This document shows, piece after piece, positions 25,832-37,160 of a DNA stretch of 64,000 nucleotides. The stretch is from Phellopilus nigrolimitatus (taxonomy: Eukaryota > Basidiomycota > Agaricomycetes > Hymenochaetales > Hymenochaetaceae). The notes below the pieces were generated by a model that saw only the letters and a list, made by a program, of their open reading frames with translations, was not told the DNA's origin and made no database searches. Where the stretch lies: the NCBI GenBank assembly GCA_021029095.1, contig JAJOHG010000037.1, positions 124,001-188,000 of the forward strand. The letters run 5' to 3'. A program made the position numbers and the translations under genes. The first letter of the stretch is position 1. The number at the start of each line of letters is the position of its first letter.

Positions 25832-26119
25832 CAGATGGGTCAGAAAAGTCTTCGCCCCCCCTAAAAAAGGAAGGTAGTTCCCGTCCGCCTTGTCGACACA
25901 AAGACGGTATCAAATATTGTTTGACTGCGCATGATCTTTGCTTTAGATGCATATTATAAGCATACAATACATATTTGTTAACTATTTTTTGGATGTGTTG
26001 AACTGGCAGCACACCGTAGGCAATGGTGAGCGAAGACTCGACGACGCGGCAACCTTTGCTACGCAGGCGGGAACCGCCTTCCTGTTTCAGGGGGGGCGAA
26101 GACTTTTCTGACCCATCTG
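25832..26119. mobile_element. 288 bp MITE with ~30 bp inverted repeats, TA flanks
   Basis: The ends read CAGATGGGTCAGAAAAGTCT then TCGCCCCCCC from both sides (25832 and, inverted, 26119). Imperfect pairing goes on inward (AGGAAGG.GGTTCCCG). TA flanks both ends (25830-25831, 26120-26121). No coding capacity. It sits just upstream of Sec61 beta, 1.2 to 1.5 kb from no other element of this type in the window. Confidence 0.85.
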
Positions 26120-26383
26120 TAATAATCGTGGGAACGATGATGACCTTGGCTTCCTTTTCGGGGATGTCGTTACTCCTTTGCGTCGTGATTTGACAGATGC
26201 TGACTCAGCTACTGTCACAAAAGCGGCAGCGAGTCTGTTTTTGGTGGATATGTAAACAACTACAAATGCATCATGAAGCACAGGTTCCTCCTTGTGTTTT
26301 TCGTCTCGGAATCCAGGTATGCCCTCCTGTTGATGCTCTAGCGAGTATACTTAATGTTGTTCAAATGTTTCTGTCAGGTCATC

Positions 26384-27623
26384 ATGGCTACTGCAGAGCT
26401 GCGTACGCCGCCGCTTCCGTTCGAGATAACGGAGAACATCATCCAGCTATATTCCGGCGGTCCGTACACGTTTCCCGATTCTCATCGCCCCTCCGACCTC
26501 GCCCCTCTTCTCCTCGTCTGCAAGGGATGGTATCTATATTGCAGATGCTTACTCTTCGAGTCAATATTCAATTACAGATAACGATGGTAGTGAGGACAGC
26601 GAGGGCAGTGAGGATAGCAAAGCTACTAGTGTTGAGCTTCTCAGCGCGACACTCTCGCAGAACAGCCACCTTGCGAACCTCGTGCGCTTCTTTAATTTCA
26701 AGTCCAATTGCTTTATGGACAAGCACGTTCGCGCGATCACGCAGATCATCTCCCTGTCCTCGAACCTTACGCACCTCAGCATTGATCGGTTGGATGGCTT
26801 TTGTCAGGAAATCGACTCGCGGGTATCAGCAAATCTAAGGCACGCGCTGACCGAGCGGTCGCTGACGTATTTTCGCCTCTTCTCCTCGATGAACACTCAG
26901 AACCTTGAGCTTCGGCACGACACGCTTTGCTCTCCGAATAAGACGCTGGCGTTGTTGGCGAACTGGCCGGACCTTGAAGATTTTTCGCTACTTGACGAAT
27001 GGGACGGATCTTCTCCTGACTTCCCGCTTGATACACCTGCTCGTTGTCTGGCGCTACGTCGCATCAAGGTGCGGGGCCTCGACGTAACGAAATTTTTAGC
27101 GAAGATGGCGCCGTTCGTCGAGGTCGCCAATATCCATCACAATGATGTCGTGTATTGGGATGCCTGCTCATGTCTACATACGTGGTCGGAGACTCTTACC
27201 CATTTGAAATTATATATCACGGATCAAGATTGGGACGAGTGGGCCGAGCCAAAGTACTTCCCCTTCCCGCCCTTGCGAAAACTTCGCTATTTCCTCTGCG
27301 ATGTGGGCGGCATGCATCCAAGTCTCTTGAAGTCTATGGAATCTCTAGAAGAGCTGTATTATATCGCGTTCCCCCAGATGGCGGAACACCTAGTGAATTG
27401 TTTCAAGTTAGGGACAGGATCGGGCGTCTTTCTTCCGGCACTCAAAGTGCTTCATTTTGGTTCGGCCGTTGTCTTCTTGCCAAAGCTGGACTTTTCCTAT
27501 CGATCTTCCCAAGATGGATACAACGAGTCGCGAGCAGCGTGGCAGTCTCTTGAAGAAATCTGCGCTCAAAGAAGCATCTCCTTCAAAGTAACCAGATGTA
27601 GCCAATACTCTTGGTCGGATTGA
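26384..27623 (+). CDS. F-box-like protein with leucine-rich region, one frame break
   Basis: Basidiomycete-type F-box protein, likely a substrate receptor of an SCF ubiquitin ligase. MATAELRTPPLPFEITENII with the following LAPLLLVCKGW and CLLFESI is the F-box (residues ~9-62). The C-terminal ~340 residues (VELLSATL, NLTHLSIDRLDGF, LEDFSLLDEWD, LRRIKVRGLDV, LEELYYIAFPQM) show irregular leucine-rich-like repeats. The F-box part is in one frame and the rest in another, with the switch at about 26576 (AATTACAGATAAC); no GT-AG intron repairs it while keeping LLFESI. So the gene is either recently broken or the sequence has an extra base. Stop at 27623. Confidence 0.65.
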
Positions 27624-28234
27624 ATACTGCTTCATTTGCGCGTACCTGGTCGCTTCCTCGACTTAAAGCCAACAATGACCGACGATCGAGCAGACAAAGT
27701 GCAATTTCTTCGTGCAGGAGTCGAATCGATTGAAGTTGTTTGCATCCGGGGAAATCTACATTCGGTGTTGATCGCATGTATTTTGAGTAGATAAATTGGA
27801 CCTTCCTTTGCGGACTCGTTATCTGATGTCATTTTCATAGTCGCAATTTAGTTCTCTAGTTATGATGGACTAGAATTCCAGTGTAAGATGAACACATGTT
27901 TTTTCTGTGAACGTATAGAATGATTAGTAGCGATGTCCTTCCTTGCTCTTGCTTAGATGAAATTTTGATGTTTGGATCCAGCTTGTCTGCGGTGTAAGGG
28001 TCTCTAGGATGTCTTGGGATTTTCGAGGAAAGACGGCTTCTAGACGTGAATGAATGAGCTTGCTGCTTATTCTTGAACGAGCCAATAATCGTGGGAACAA
28101 TGACCTCAGCGGTCGCTTATGTTCCTGCACAGCCATCGCTGTCGCCGTTGTTCAGTTGCTGTACTGTCGTCCGCTTCAAACTGCGCATCTTGCGACACCC
28201 TACATATAACTGAGCTTCAACACTTTAAACTACC
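27624..28234. other. Intergenic, nothing recognised
   Basis: 3' flank of the F-box gene and promoter of the SNARE gene. Confidence 0.5.
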
Positions 28235-29141
28235 ATGTCTCTGGTGCGCAAATTGTTTCCAATCTCTTCGCATTTTTTCTGATTTGTTTTCTCGTCCGGT
28301 TCAGATACACGCCCTCGTGGCACGCGGCTCGGTCATCCTCGCCGAGCACCAGGCGGGCGAACGCGACTTCTCTCAAGGTATGTAAATACAAGCATATCGA
28401 GATTGTATATAAGCTGATAGGCCTTGTAGCGACTCAGACGATCTTGTCCAAGATTCCGCCGAATGACAGCAAGCTCACCTATGTCTGGGAGCAGTACCTC
28501 TTCCACTATGTCTCCGAGGGCGGCATCACCTACCTCGTCATGGCCGACGACTCTGCTGGCCGGTGCGTGTGCCTTCACTGCTCCCGTACGCTTCATGCTC
28601 GCAACGTACTAACAGCCCGCTTCCAGCCGCATGCCCTTCGCCTTCCTCTCCGAGCTCCAGCGGCGCTTCACCGCGCTCCCGGACGCCGCCTCCGCGCCCA
28701 CCCTGCCCGCCTTCGGGTTACAGGGCACCTTCGGGCCCGCGCTCGCCGCGCTCGTCGCCGAGTTCAACACCGCGCCGCCGGACGACGCGCTCGGGCGCGC
28801 GCGCGGCGAGCTCGCGCAGGTGAAGGACATCATGGTGCAGAACGTCGAGCAGATCCTCAGCCGCGGCGAGCGCATCGAGCTGCTCGTCGACAAGACGGAC
28901 GTCATGGCCGGCCAGGCGACCGCGTTCCGCCGCGGCGCGCGCACGGTGCGCCGCCAGCAGTTCTGGCGCAACCAGAAGATCCTGATGCTTAGTGTGGCGG
29001 TCGTGCTGGTGAGTGGGCTGGTGGCATCTCTACTGGCTCTACTGACCTCGCTTCCCTCGTAGGTACTTGTGTGGATCATCATGGCAGCAGTTCTGTGGTG
29101 CAGGACTCAACCACTGTGGCGCGAAGAACAGCGACTCATGA
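28235..29141 (+). CDS. VAMP7-like longin R-SNARE
   Basis: Vacuolar/late-endosomal fusion protein. Exons 28235-28243 (MSL), 28305-28377, 28430-28562, 28627-29008 and from 29063. The longin domain reads IHALVARGSVILAEHQAG...ILSKIPPNDSKLTYVWEQYLFHYVSE...RMPFAFLSELQRRF; the SNARE motif follows (ARGELAQVKDIMVQNVEQIL, SRGERIELLVDKT), with the zero-layer Arg in LSRGERIELL, then RRQQFWRNQKI and a tail anchor. The conserved family ending (FCGAGLNHC, cf. LCGG...C of animal VAMP7) is present but one base out of frame after WIIMAA; in that frame the stop is at 29141. The unbroken frame runs to 29284. If the last intron is retained the protein ends after VSGLVASLLALLTSLPS, also a plausible membrane anchor. 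Confidence 0.88.
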
Positions 29142-29544
29142 TGCCTTCGTTTCCTCTTCGTATATCTCTACTTCTTCCCTCATCGCACTTCGACTATCGG
29201 CTCCTTACTCTCATATGCCAGCTCACTGATGTAATTGTTTTTGTATTATACGTACCAGCGCGCTTTCAATCTACTTGCTTTTGACTTTCGGCGATTCTTC
29301 TCTTGCGGTCTTTAGAGAGCCCACTCTTCACCCCGAAGGTCCGCCGAATACGTCGCACCTCAGAAGGCCTCCATTCGAACGTAATTCAAGACTGCAGTAT
29401 CGAAGGCGAAGGCGCGTTGAATTGCACACTGTCTTTTCCTGAATTTACGTCTAGCTTGCAAACTCGCGATTGTATGTGCGAGGTGTTCCAATGATAACAT
29501 CGTACATTCCCTGTCGCCAGGGGGTCCCAGCAGACGGTTTCGTG
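29142..29544. other. Intergenic, nothing recognised
   Basis: No gene between the SNARE gene and the xylanase fragment. Confidence 0.45.
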
Positions 29545-29945
29545 CTATAGAACCATTTCATCGTCGGCGAGCCCCTGTCGAACATTCAGGCTAGGATAAA
29601 GGCGATGACAGTACTTGACGCTGTGGTATGTACGCAAAGTGCAATCTGACAGCTCTTTTGCCATAATCGCATGACTTGGCCAATTCTCGGTTGCGATCGT
29701 GGAGTTTGACCTCGACGGAGCGCTGTTCGCCCAGCAGGCAATTGGCTACGAGAGCGTCGTCGTTGTGTACAGTGCTGTTGCTGGCTGGGTGGGCATCACT
29801 GTCTGGGAGTACACCAGCAATATATCGTGCACTCTTTCTTCCGTCCGCATGGCGTATGGTGGATCGAATATTCGCTGCTTTGCGTCAGTACTTTCGGATA
29901 CCTTCAACGTTCGTCAGGCAGGGTGCAGCACACGTATGGGATGAG
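29545..29945 (+). pseudogene. GH10 xylanase C-terminal fragment
   Basis: Matches the last third of the GH10 gene at 18044-19586: a NHFIVGEP-like piece, an intron region resembling the other copy's (GTATGTACGCAAAGTGCAAT), then AIVEFDLDGALFAQQAIGY, GWVGITVWEYTSN and PSTF..QGAA..WDE. The nucleophile Glu survives (AIVEFD) but everything upstream, including the signal peptide and acid/base Glu, is missing, and splice sites are partly lost. It lies directly upstream of kinase copy 2, the same order and orientation as copy 1. Confidence 0.8.
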
Positions 29946-30213
29946 GTGAGCAGCTGCGACACTAGATCAGCACATTTTACCTCGAAATATATTTTGCGCG
30001 CGCAAAATGCACTGCATACTATCGGGAAGGCGTAAACCACACAAAGCAGGCAGTATGCGACGTGCGTCCTTCCCATATACACGTCTGGGAGAGCGCACAG
30101 GTGGTGCGTGCGACATCGCGGGAAAGTATACATTGCAAACACTCGTCCCAGCGGCTTGTCAAACCGCGCTCATAAACCGACAGTGCCCGTGCACTCGCAG
30201 GTTGGGCGACCAC

Positions 30214-31484
30214 ATGTTTTCCATTTTCGAGAAAACAAAGCTCGTTCGGGAGAGGAGGAAACTCAGCGGGAAGGCAGCGGCACCCCAGACATCGCCGAGG
30301 AGATGCACCAACAGGTACGTGCAGAAAAAGAGGCTAGGGAAGGGAGTATCCGGGGAAGTCTGGGTGCGTTTCACGTTTAATACATTTTGTCTTGCTGCGT
30401 TATTGACTGGCCTCCGGGTGTTTATTTTAAGAGATGCGAATGGTATGTGCATGGCCGTTACGTGCAGGACGTAGCGATGAAAATCATACCGAAGCATGTG
30501 GCGGAGAAAAACAGGCACGTAATCGTCATGGAGAGGAACGCGCTCCGGATGCTATACAAGGCCCCACACAAGAACATTGTGAGCAGTCCATAGAAAATAT
30601 CCGCGGTGTGCCAAAATCGCAAGCTGAAGCTGACTTTCCTGAATTCGTGACTAGATTCGGTTTTATGACTATTTCTACGATCCTAAACACCAGTTTGAGT
30701 GCTTCGTATTCGACCTCGCTGAGGGGGGTGATCTGTTCAGCAGATTACTGAGCAAGGGCACTTATCCAGAGTCAGATGCAGCAAACGCCATAAGGTCGCG
30801 TCCCTCTATCCTGTGCTCTGAGGCTGTAGGCTGTACGAAGCTGAACGACTGTAATTAGGGATACTTTAGAAGGCCTTGAACATCTTGACAACAATAACCT
30901 GATCCACAGAGACGTAAAGTACGTCCTCGGACTTGCGTTCACACCATTGCTCAGCTGCTTGACTACCGTTCCAGGCCGGACAACATACTTTTTCGAATTC
31001 GCGCTGCAAACTCGCCAGCGGTGATCTCAGATTTTGGACTGTAAGTCGCTTACCAGTTACACTATCCGCGAGCAGCAGGAAGAGACGCCTGTCTCCTTTT
31101 TACAATACTCATTTCGTGCAGGGCAAAGCGCGTGTCCGAACAGGGAGGGTACGTTACATCTTCAGGAGTTGGCACGCCGAAATACATGGCGCCCGAGTCG
31201 TACGTATACGGAAAAGTCAGCCACAAGTCGGATGTTTGGGCAGTAGGGTTGGTGCTCCTGTGTTTCTGCGTCGTGACCCGCAAGTAGCTGATACGAAAAA
31301 AAAAAAACCTCGTTTCCCGGCAGGGTGACGCTGTATATGCTCCTCACTGGTTTGGATGTGTTCTGGAAAAGGCAGGACACTAAGGACGAAGCGATCGAGA
31401 AGATTAAGGAGGGCCAGCCGGACTACGACTGTGCGGAGTTCACACGTATTTCTCCTCAGGGTGAGTAATCGAAGGAATATATCG

Positions 31485-31533
<49 letters not shown>

Positions 31534-31937
31534 GTAGTGCTCGCTGACGTGCACCTTTACTTGTAGGACAGCTCCTTATAAAATGGATGTTGGAGAAGGA
31601 CCCTCGAAAAAGACCGAATGCGACGGAGGCATTGAATCACGATGTGAGCAGTATTTTCTACGGAGCAAATGTACACCGATTTATGTGTTGAGCGTTTTTC
31701 TGACAGTGGTTCAAACATGGCGAAGCTCCTCGGGTGACTGCTTCTAGACTAAGTCGGCTCTGGCGAGTTCTCGTGTCTGGAGTCAAATTTATCAAAGACA
31801 AGAAGAAAGAGAAAGGGATGGGATGGGAGGAAGAGGGGACGGGCGCATTTCCCCCCTTTTCGACGGCGTGTTCGTCCGCCTCTGCCTCTTCTCCGCCTGC
31901 TTCCGCGTCAGCGCCGTCACTCCCGCAGGACCGGTGA
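30214..31937 (+). CDS. CAMK-like serine/threonine protein kinase, copy 2
   Basis: Starts at ATG 30214 (MFSIFEKTK). Exons encode GKGVSGEVW (glycine loop, with Ser for the usual Phe position), VAMKIIPK, MERNALRMLYKAPHKNI, DLAEGGDL, NLIHRDVKPDN, ISDFGL, GTPKYMAPE, SHKSDVWAVG, GQLLIKWMLEKDPRKRP and a tail rich in Lys then Ser/Ala/Pro, with stop at 31937. The kinase core keeps every catalytic residue. The intron before GQLLIKW holds a GTT microsatellite of about 50 bp (31483-31532). Its N terminus and C-terminal tail differ completely from copy 1, whereas the core and intron positions agree, so the two have diverged mainly at the ends. Copy 2 is on the opposite strand from copy 1. Confidence 0.85.
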
Positions 31938-31954
31938 GCGCGCTCTACGCACGG

Positions 31955-32130
31955 ATGGGATGCAGCTTTTGCTAACGGCATACGCTGGATATCTCGCAGG
32001 GGGTACGTGCGGCTCACATCTCGCGTTTCCGGGATATGACTTCGCTGTGCTGGCGCGCCTCGGCTAGTTGACGCTCGACGAACTTACATGTCGCTGAGCC
32101 GACAGCCTGTGCGCCGCGCTTTTTGCACCG
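31955..32130 (+). repeat. Diverged repeat unit R0, copy of 33245-33425
   Basis: Shares with 33245-33425 an ordered series of blocks: ATxTCGCAGxGGGTAC, CATCTCG(C/T)GTTT, GACT(T/C)CGCTG, CGACGCTCGACGA(A/G)CTTAC. It directly follows the kinase stop codon. Non-coding as far as I can tell. Confidence 0.6.
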
Positions 32131-32154
32131 TGCGAGAAGCTCGACTGGACTCCG

Positions 32155-33230
32155 TGTGTAATTCTTGCTTCCTGTTCTCCACGCCCTTCAACACCTCAAC
32201 AATTTCCCCTCCAGACCGTAAAAAGCACGAGACGCGCCAAGGCAGATGATACCTTATTTACTCAAAGCAGGTGTGTTTCAATGACGGCTCTCCCCAGAGC
32301 AATATATTCGTGAGCAACAGCATCTGTATATTTCCTTCCTCTTCTCTCTGCAGCGACCGCTTACCACATCGTGTGCTCTCTCTCTTTTTCTCCTGCCTTC
32401 TTCCGCGGCCCGTCTGTGTGCCTTTCGCGCGCAGAGTCTAACCAATCAACTCTATCTTAGGAAAGTATCAGTCCTTATAGGCAGATACAATAATAGCATA
32501 CTAATAGCATCTTATAATTGCGGTGGGAAAGCACACGCACTGACGTATGTACGTTCCAAAATCTAGGATTGTTTTAGCTCGGCGGCATCTATTGGTCTGG
32601 TCTTCGACTGTGCAGAACTGAGCAGTCGTGGCCCTAGATTTTTTCTGTCTAGTCTCACACGGTGCCCGACGGCGCTATCTGGGATGTCCGCGCAAACTTC
32701 AGGAAGCCCCGCGCAACCCTCGTGCGCGCAATTTTGCCTCGCTCGCACCGGTCTTCATTCTGGGCTCGGTAACTCGAAGAAAAACAAAAACATGCGTTAG
32801 ACGCGTGCCTGGGACGACGCGCTTCCACGCCCTCCTTATCTGCGCTTCTAGGCGGATTAGGCAACAAACAAAGTCGCTTCGAGGCCTGCTGCGAAGGCAT
32901 CGGGGACGCGTCTAACTTAAATTAATAACCGCCACTGACGCAGGGCGGGGGCATGCGGCGACGGCGTGTCTGCGGCGAAGCGCTTCTCTTTTTTCTCCTG
33001 CCTTCCTTTGCTTGTTACCTGACTGGCTTCTGGAGGCTTGCTTGGAATCTCATCTGGCTCAGACCCTCTGCCCTGCGACAGAATGCAGCACTTGGCGGCC
33101 CACGGACGGAGCGGTGGACAGGAACGTGGCGGCAGCGTGTAAAGTTTGTCTTATCAACTTCTCGTGGCATTTTTCTTTCTCTTTCTCTTTTTTTTGGAGA
33201 TGAAAATGAAATATCCCAATGTTGAGCGGT
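32155..33230 (+). repeat. Repeat unit R1 (about 1.1 kb), direct copy of R2
   Basis: Aligned landmarks with R2 in the same order: CTTCCTGTTCTCC; CTGCCTTCTTCCGCGGCC; CACGCACTGACGTATGTAC; CACGGTGCCCGACGGCGCT; GTGTCTGCGGCGAAGCGCTT; GGCGGCCCACGGACGGAGCG. Identity is roughly 75-85 percent by eye. No intact gene; frames of 60-100 codons are unrelated between the copies. Confidence 0.7.
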
Positions 33231-33433
33231 GAGCTCGCTCTGCGCCCGGAGGTGCTGCATTGCACGTTTGTTAACGGCGCACTATGAATATTCGCAGAGG
33301 GTACATGTACGTGCAGCTTGCATCTCGTGTTTTCGGCGACATGACTCCGCTGCACTGGCGCGGCTCGGCCAGTCGACGCTCGACGAGCTTACGCGTCGCT
33401 GCGCCAGCTGTGCAGCGCTGCGGCGGCGCGTCG

Positions 33434-33540
33434 GGCGCTGATCACGCCGTCATGTTTCGGCGATCGTGATCCAGAGCCGCGTGTGGCTCGCTTCGCGCTC
33501 GCCCAGAGAAAAAAAACCTGCGTGCGAAAACTTACTTACT
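33434..33540 (+). repeat. Arm inverted relative to 43800-43935
   Basis: GTTTCGGCGATCGTGATCC, GTGTGGCTCGCTT and a GCGAAAACTT block here recur on the other strand at 43800-43935, in matching order. Confidence 0.7.
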
Positions 33541-33639
33541 TAACCACGATTTGGTACGTGGATGCCCCTCGCCCCTCATACGAACCGGGGGGCCGCGCTT
33601 ACTTCACTCGAGGCTTTATCCCAGTTCTTCTTTTCTTCA

Positions 33640-34110
33640 GTTTCCAGCATCATCGGCTACAGCTACTTTACAAGCTTAGTGGGAGACGACCATTGCGCAC
33701 AGCGGCAATGCAAAGCTGTCGTCAGAGCGATCACTATTCCCATGGCCATCCATCCACGCGTGAGCAAGCGCAAAGCTCGATTGCGTAGTTCCACCGCGGG
33801 GCGCGTATATAGAGCAGGCAAGCGTCTTCCGGTATTTTTTTCGGAAACAAGTATTCGCCAAGAAGCCTAACAAGCAACATACGCAGCAAGCATGCCGCCA
33901 GCAGTAGAAACACCCTTTAAGGAGCTCAGGAGATGTATGTCGCCTTCTTTGACATATGAGTTGATTGGTATACGGTATTGTCATTTGTACAGTTGCAAGA
34001 GAAAAGGTTATGTTGTAGAGACAGAGGGAGACGAAAATGGGTATACCATCATCACAGGTAAATTCCGCCTTTCGACTACTCGCTGACGCAGGACTCAGGT
34101 TCTAGTGATC
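33640..34110 (+). pseudogene. Copy E of the small three-exon family (decayed), with its promoter
   Basis: The same gene as the 44-50 kb array but on the plus strand and 10 kb away. The promoter block (33645-33760), TATATA at 33806-33811 and leader are present; ATG at 33892 begins MPPAVETPFKELRR, followed by the GTATGT donor and a normal first intron. Exon 2 would read CKRKGYVVETEGDENGYTIIT, matching other copies, but it is one base out of frame from exon 1, and exon 3 ends after a few codons with no ILDKFGW motif. I call it a pseudogene. Confidence 0.7.
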
Positions 34111-34499
34111 CCCCGGGAAAGAAAAAGTGGATAAGTTATATAATCCCATGGATCAAAATGACAGAGTACAGGAAGGGCTTGGGATTCGAAGGGGCAGGGG
34201 GACGACAAGGGACGAGGGGTCGCCCACTAAGGCATCCTCCGAGACACAGAAAACTTCTGCATGTAAATAAGCGGACGACGTACATGTACGCAGGACGTAG
34301 ATGTCGGGACGTCTGTGGAGTGTTCATTTCTTAGTAGCTCTAGGAAATCGCAATAGGAGTTGAGTAGAGAGAGAGAATCCGGCCCGAGGGGGGCGGGGCA
34401 TGCAGTCGCGCGTGGCCCGTGGAAATCAGTCCTGGGATCGGCGTACTCGTGCGCGCGCGTACGGGTTCTCGTCGCGGTCGCTTAGGGGCGCCGAGCGTG

Positions 34500-35705
34500 A
34501 GTTCGCGCCGCTTCCTGTTCTCCGCGTCCTTCGGCACCTCAACAATGCGCCCTCCAGGGCGTGACTTAGCACTCAGCATATGCGTGAGCAGCAGCAGCAG
34601 TGCCTGGCTATTTTCTCCTCCTCTTCTTTCTCGGGCGACTGCTTAGTGCCACGTCGTGCTCTCTCTTTCGCCTGCCTTCTTCCGCGGCCCCGTCTGCGCG
34701 CCTTTCGCGCGCAGAGCGTAGCCAGTCAGCTTTATCTTAGGAAAAGCGTCGCTGCTTATAATAATATGGATACTAATAGCACGGACTTGTGATCGCGGCG
34801 GGGAAGTACACGCACTGACGTATGTACCATGTACGTACGTTCTAAGATATAGAAGCGCCTTTTTTTTTTTTGGCTCGACCTCGGCGGCATCTGCTGGGTA
34901 TGCGTTTTGTGGCTTGAAAGGTACACGCACTGACGTATGTAGATGTACGTACGTTCCGAAAAATAGAAGTGCTTTTTTGGCTCGGCCTCGGCGGCGTCTG
35001 TTGGTTCGGCGTTTTCGAGCGCGCGGGACTCGAGCTCGAGCAGTCGTGGGCCTCTATTTTTTTCTGGCTTGTCTCGCACGGTGCCCGACGGCGCTAGCTT
35101 CTGGCAGGCGCCCTCTGGGAGGCCAGCGCAAATTTCAGGAAACCCCGCCCGAAACGTCGCTCGCTCGCTCGCTCGCTCGCGATTTTGCCGCGCTTGCACA
35201 CCGGTCTCCACTCCTGAGTCCGGCAACTCGAAGAGCAGAAAAACACGCGCTGAACGCGTGTCTGCGAGCGACGACGCTCTTATCTGGCGCTTCTAGGCGG
35301 GCTTGCGCGAGGGGAGCGAACGAGGACGAACGAAAAGGCGCTTCGAGGCGTGCTGCTGCGAAGACGCCGGGGACGCGTCAGTGGCGGTTGTTAGCTGTTA
35401 ATTTAAGTTAGACGCAGGGGCGGGGGCACGCGGCGAGGGCGTGTCTGCGGCGAAGCGCTTCTCTTTTTTTCTTTTTGCTGCCTGCCTGCCTTTGCTTTGT
35501 TATCCGGCCTGCTTGGAATCCCCCGTCGGGCGCAGACCCCCTGCCCCTGCCCTGCGACAGAATGTCCGGAATGCGGCGCTTGGCGGCCCACGGACGGAGC
35601 GGTGGACGGGAACGTGGCGGCGGCGTGTGTGTCCGTCTTATCAGCTTCTTGTGCACTTTTTTTTTCTTTTTTTCTTTTCGAGATGAAGTGTCCTCTGCCC
35701 GATGT
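34500..35705 (+). repeat. Repeat unit R2, direct copy of R1
   Basis: Landmarks as given for R1. R2 differs by having the CACGCACTGACGTATGTA block twice (34808 and 34924), a CTCG run at 35160-35180 and longer T runs (34861-34872, 35658-35680). Spacing between R1 and R2 is about 2.35 kb. Confidence 0.7.
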
Positions 35706-37160
35706 TGAGCGACGGGTTCATGTGTCTGCGTCTGCTTCACCGAAAAATCTGGCCCGAAATCCCGCTGACAGCGGTGGGCGACGTTGAGAAACGCACGATT
35801 TTCTCACGACAGCGACGTACGTACAGTATTCGCATCGCAAGCAGCGATATCCCAGTCCTTCCTTCCGCCTCCTTCCCCCTTAGATATGAATGACTCACCG
35901 CATCGTGCTCGCAGCTCCGTGCCTGCCTTCTTGAACCCGGCCCTGAGACCAGCTTCTCGCTTCTTCCTCCGCCCTCGCCACGCACCACCCGCGCGCTCTC
36001 CGCTCCGGCGTAAGCAGCCGACAGTCGATCTGATCTGGGAACTTCTCACACACACACACGTCCGCGCGCGCACTGCGCACCGCGGCCTGGGTCTAGCCGC
36101 CCGAGCGCTTCCTTCCTCAGTGACGACGACGCCGATGACGCGAGGGGAAAAAAGAAGGCCCAGGCCGGGGATTCGCCGCCGGGGGGCACGCCAGCGCGCG
36201 CGCCACGTGTAATGGCGCCGAGCAGCACCGAGCGCCAGCGGCCTCCTCGGCGCCAGTACGGGCATACCCAGCATCTCCGCCGCGCTCGTACATGTATGTA
36301 TCCCGTGCGCACGCGCAGCCAGCGTTGCTTCGAGCACCTTACATACATGTACATATGAAAAAAAAAAAAAAAATGCATATCGTGCGGCGCGGGCTCCGCG
36401 CGCTTCGCCTTCGCGGTGCGGTACTCCGCCCGCACAACCCCCGCGGCGCTTCCGCTTCCGAGGCTCGGCGCACCAGGGCCGGGCGCTGGCGAGGCGGCTC
36501 TGTGCTCTGTACTCCGCAGATTGTACATGTACATATTTTTTTCGGTGGGTGTGGAAGGCCGTTTACTCGATACTCGACGTACATGTACATACGTTCGTCT
36601 TTCCTGTACGCTCGCAGGGAGGCCGGAGCGTGCCTGCGATATTGCCCAGATATTAATCACTCAGAAGCCGGCACTGGCAGCGCGCGCCGTCAACACGCAC
36701 GCATTCGCATTAATCACTGCACCTACGTATGTACGCCGAAGGGCCCCTCCAGTCTTCGGAGGACGTACTACTGTGCACTCACCTTCGCGAAAAAAGCGTC
36801 CGTGCGCCTTCTGGCCTGTCGTATACGCAACGTAATCGAATCCTCGCGAAGAACCCCGGCATCGCAAGGCAATCTCACAGTCAAGCCAGGCGCAGGCACG
36901 CGCGCGCGCGCTTTTCATATAGCGAGCAAAATTAAAGCACACTGCCATTATCAAGGAAGGCCGAAGCACTATACGTAGGGCGGGGTCTGCTGCGCAAAAG
37001 GAAGCATGTACGTAGTTGCTCGAGTCGCGCAGTCCGAGGGGAGAAAAGGGCGAAAAAAGCTCGAAGCGAAAACAAAATAGCTGCAGTTCGCAAAACAGTG
37101 TAACAGAAAAATAAAAGGCGTCTAGATGGCTATAACAACTACGTATAACGACTAGGGGAA
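35706..37160. other. Non-coding stretch with repeated TACATGTA palindromes
   Basis: No gene supported. Contains A13 at 36359-36373, an (AC)n run near 36050 and four TGTACATGTA-type palindromes between 36288 and 36595. Confidence 0.5.
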
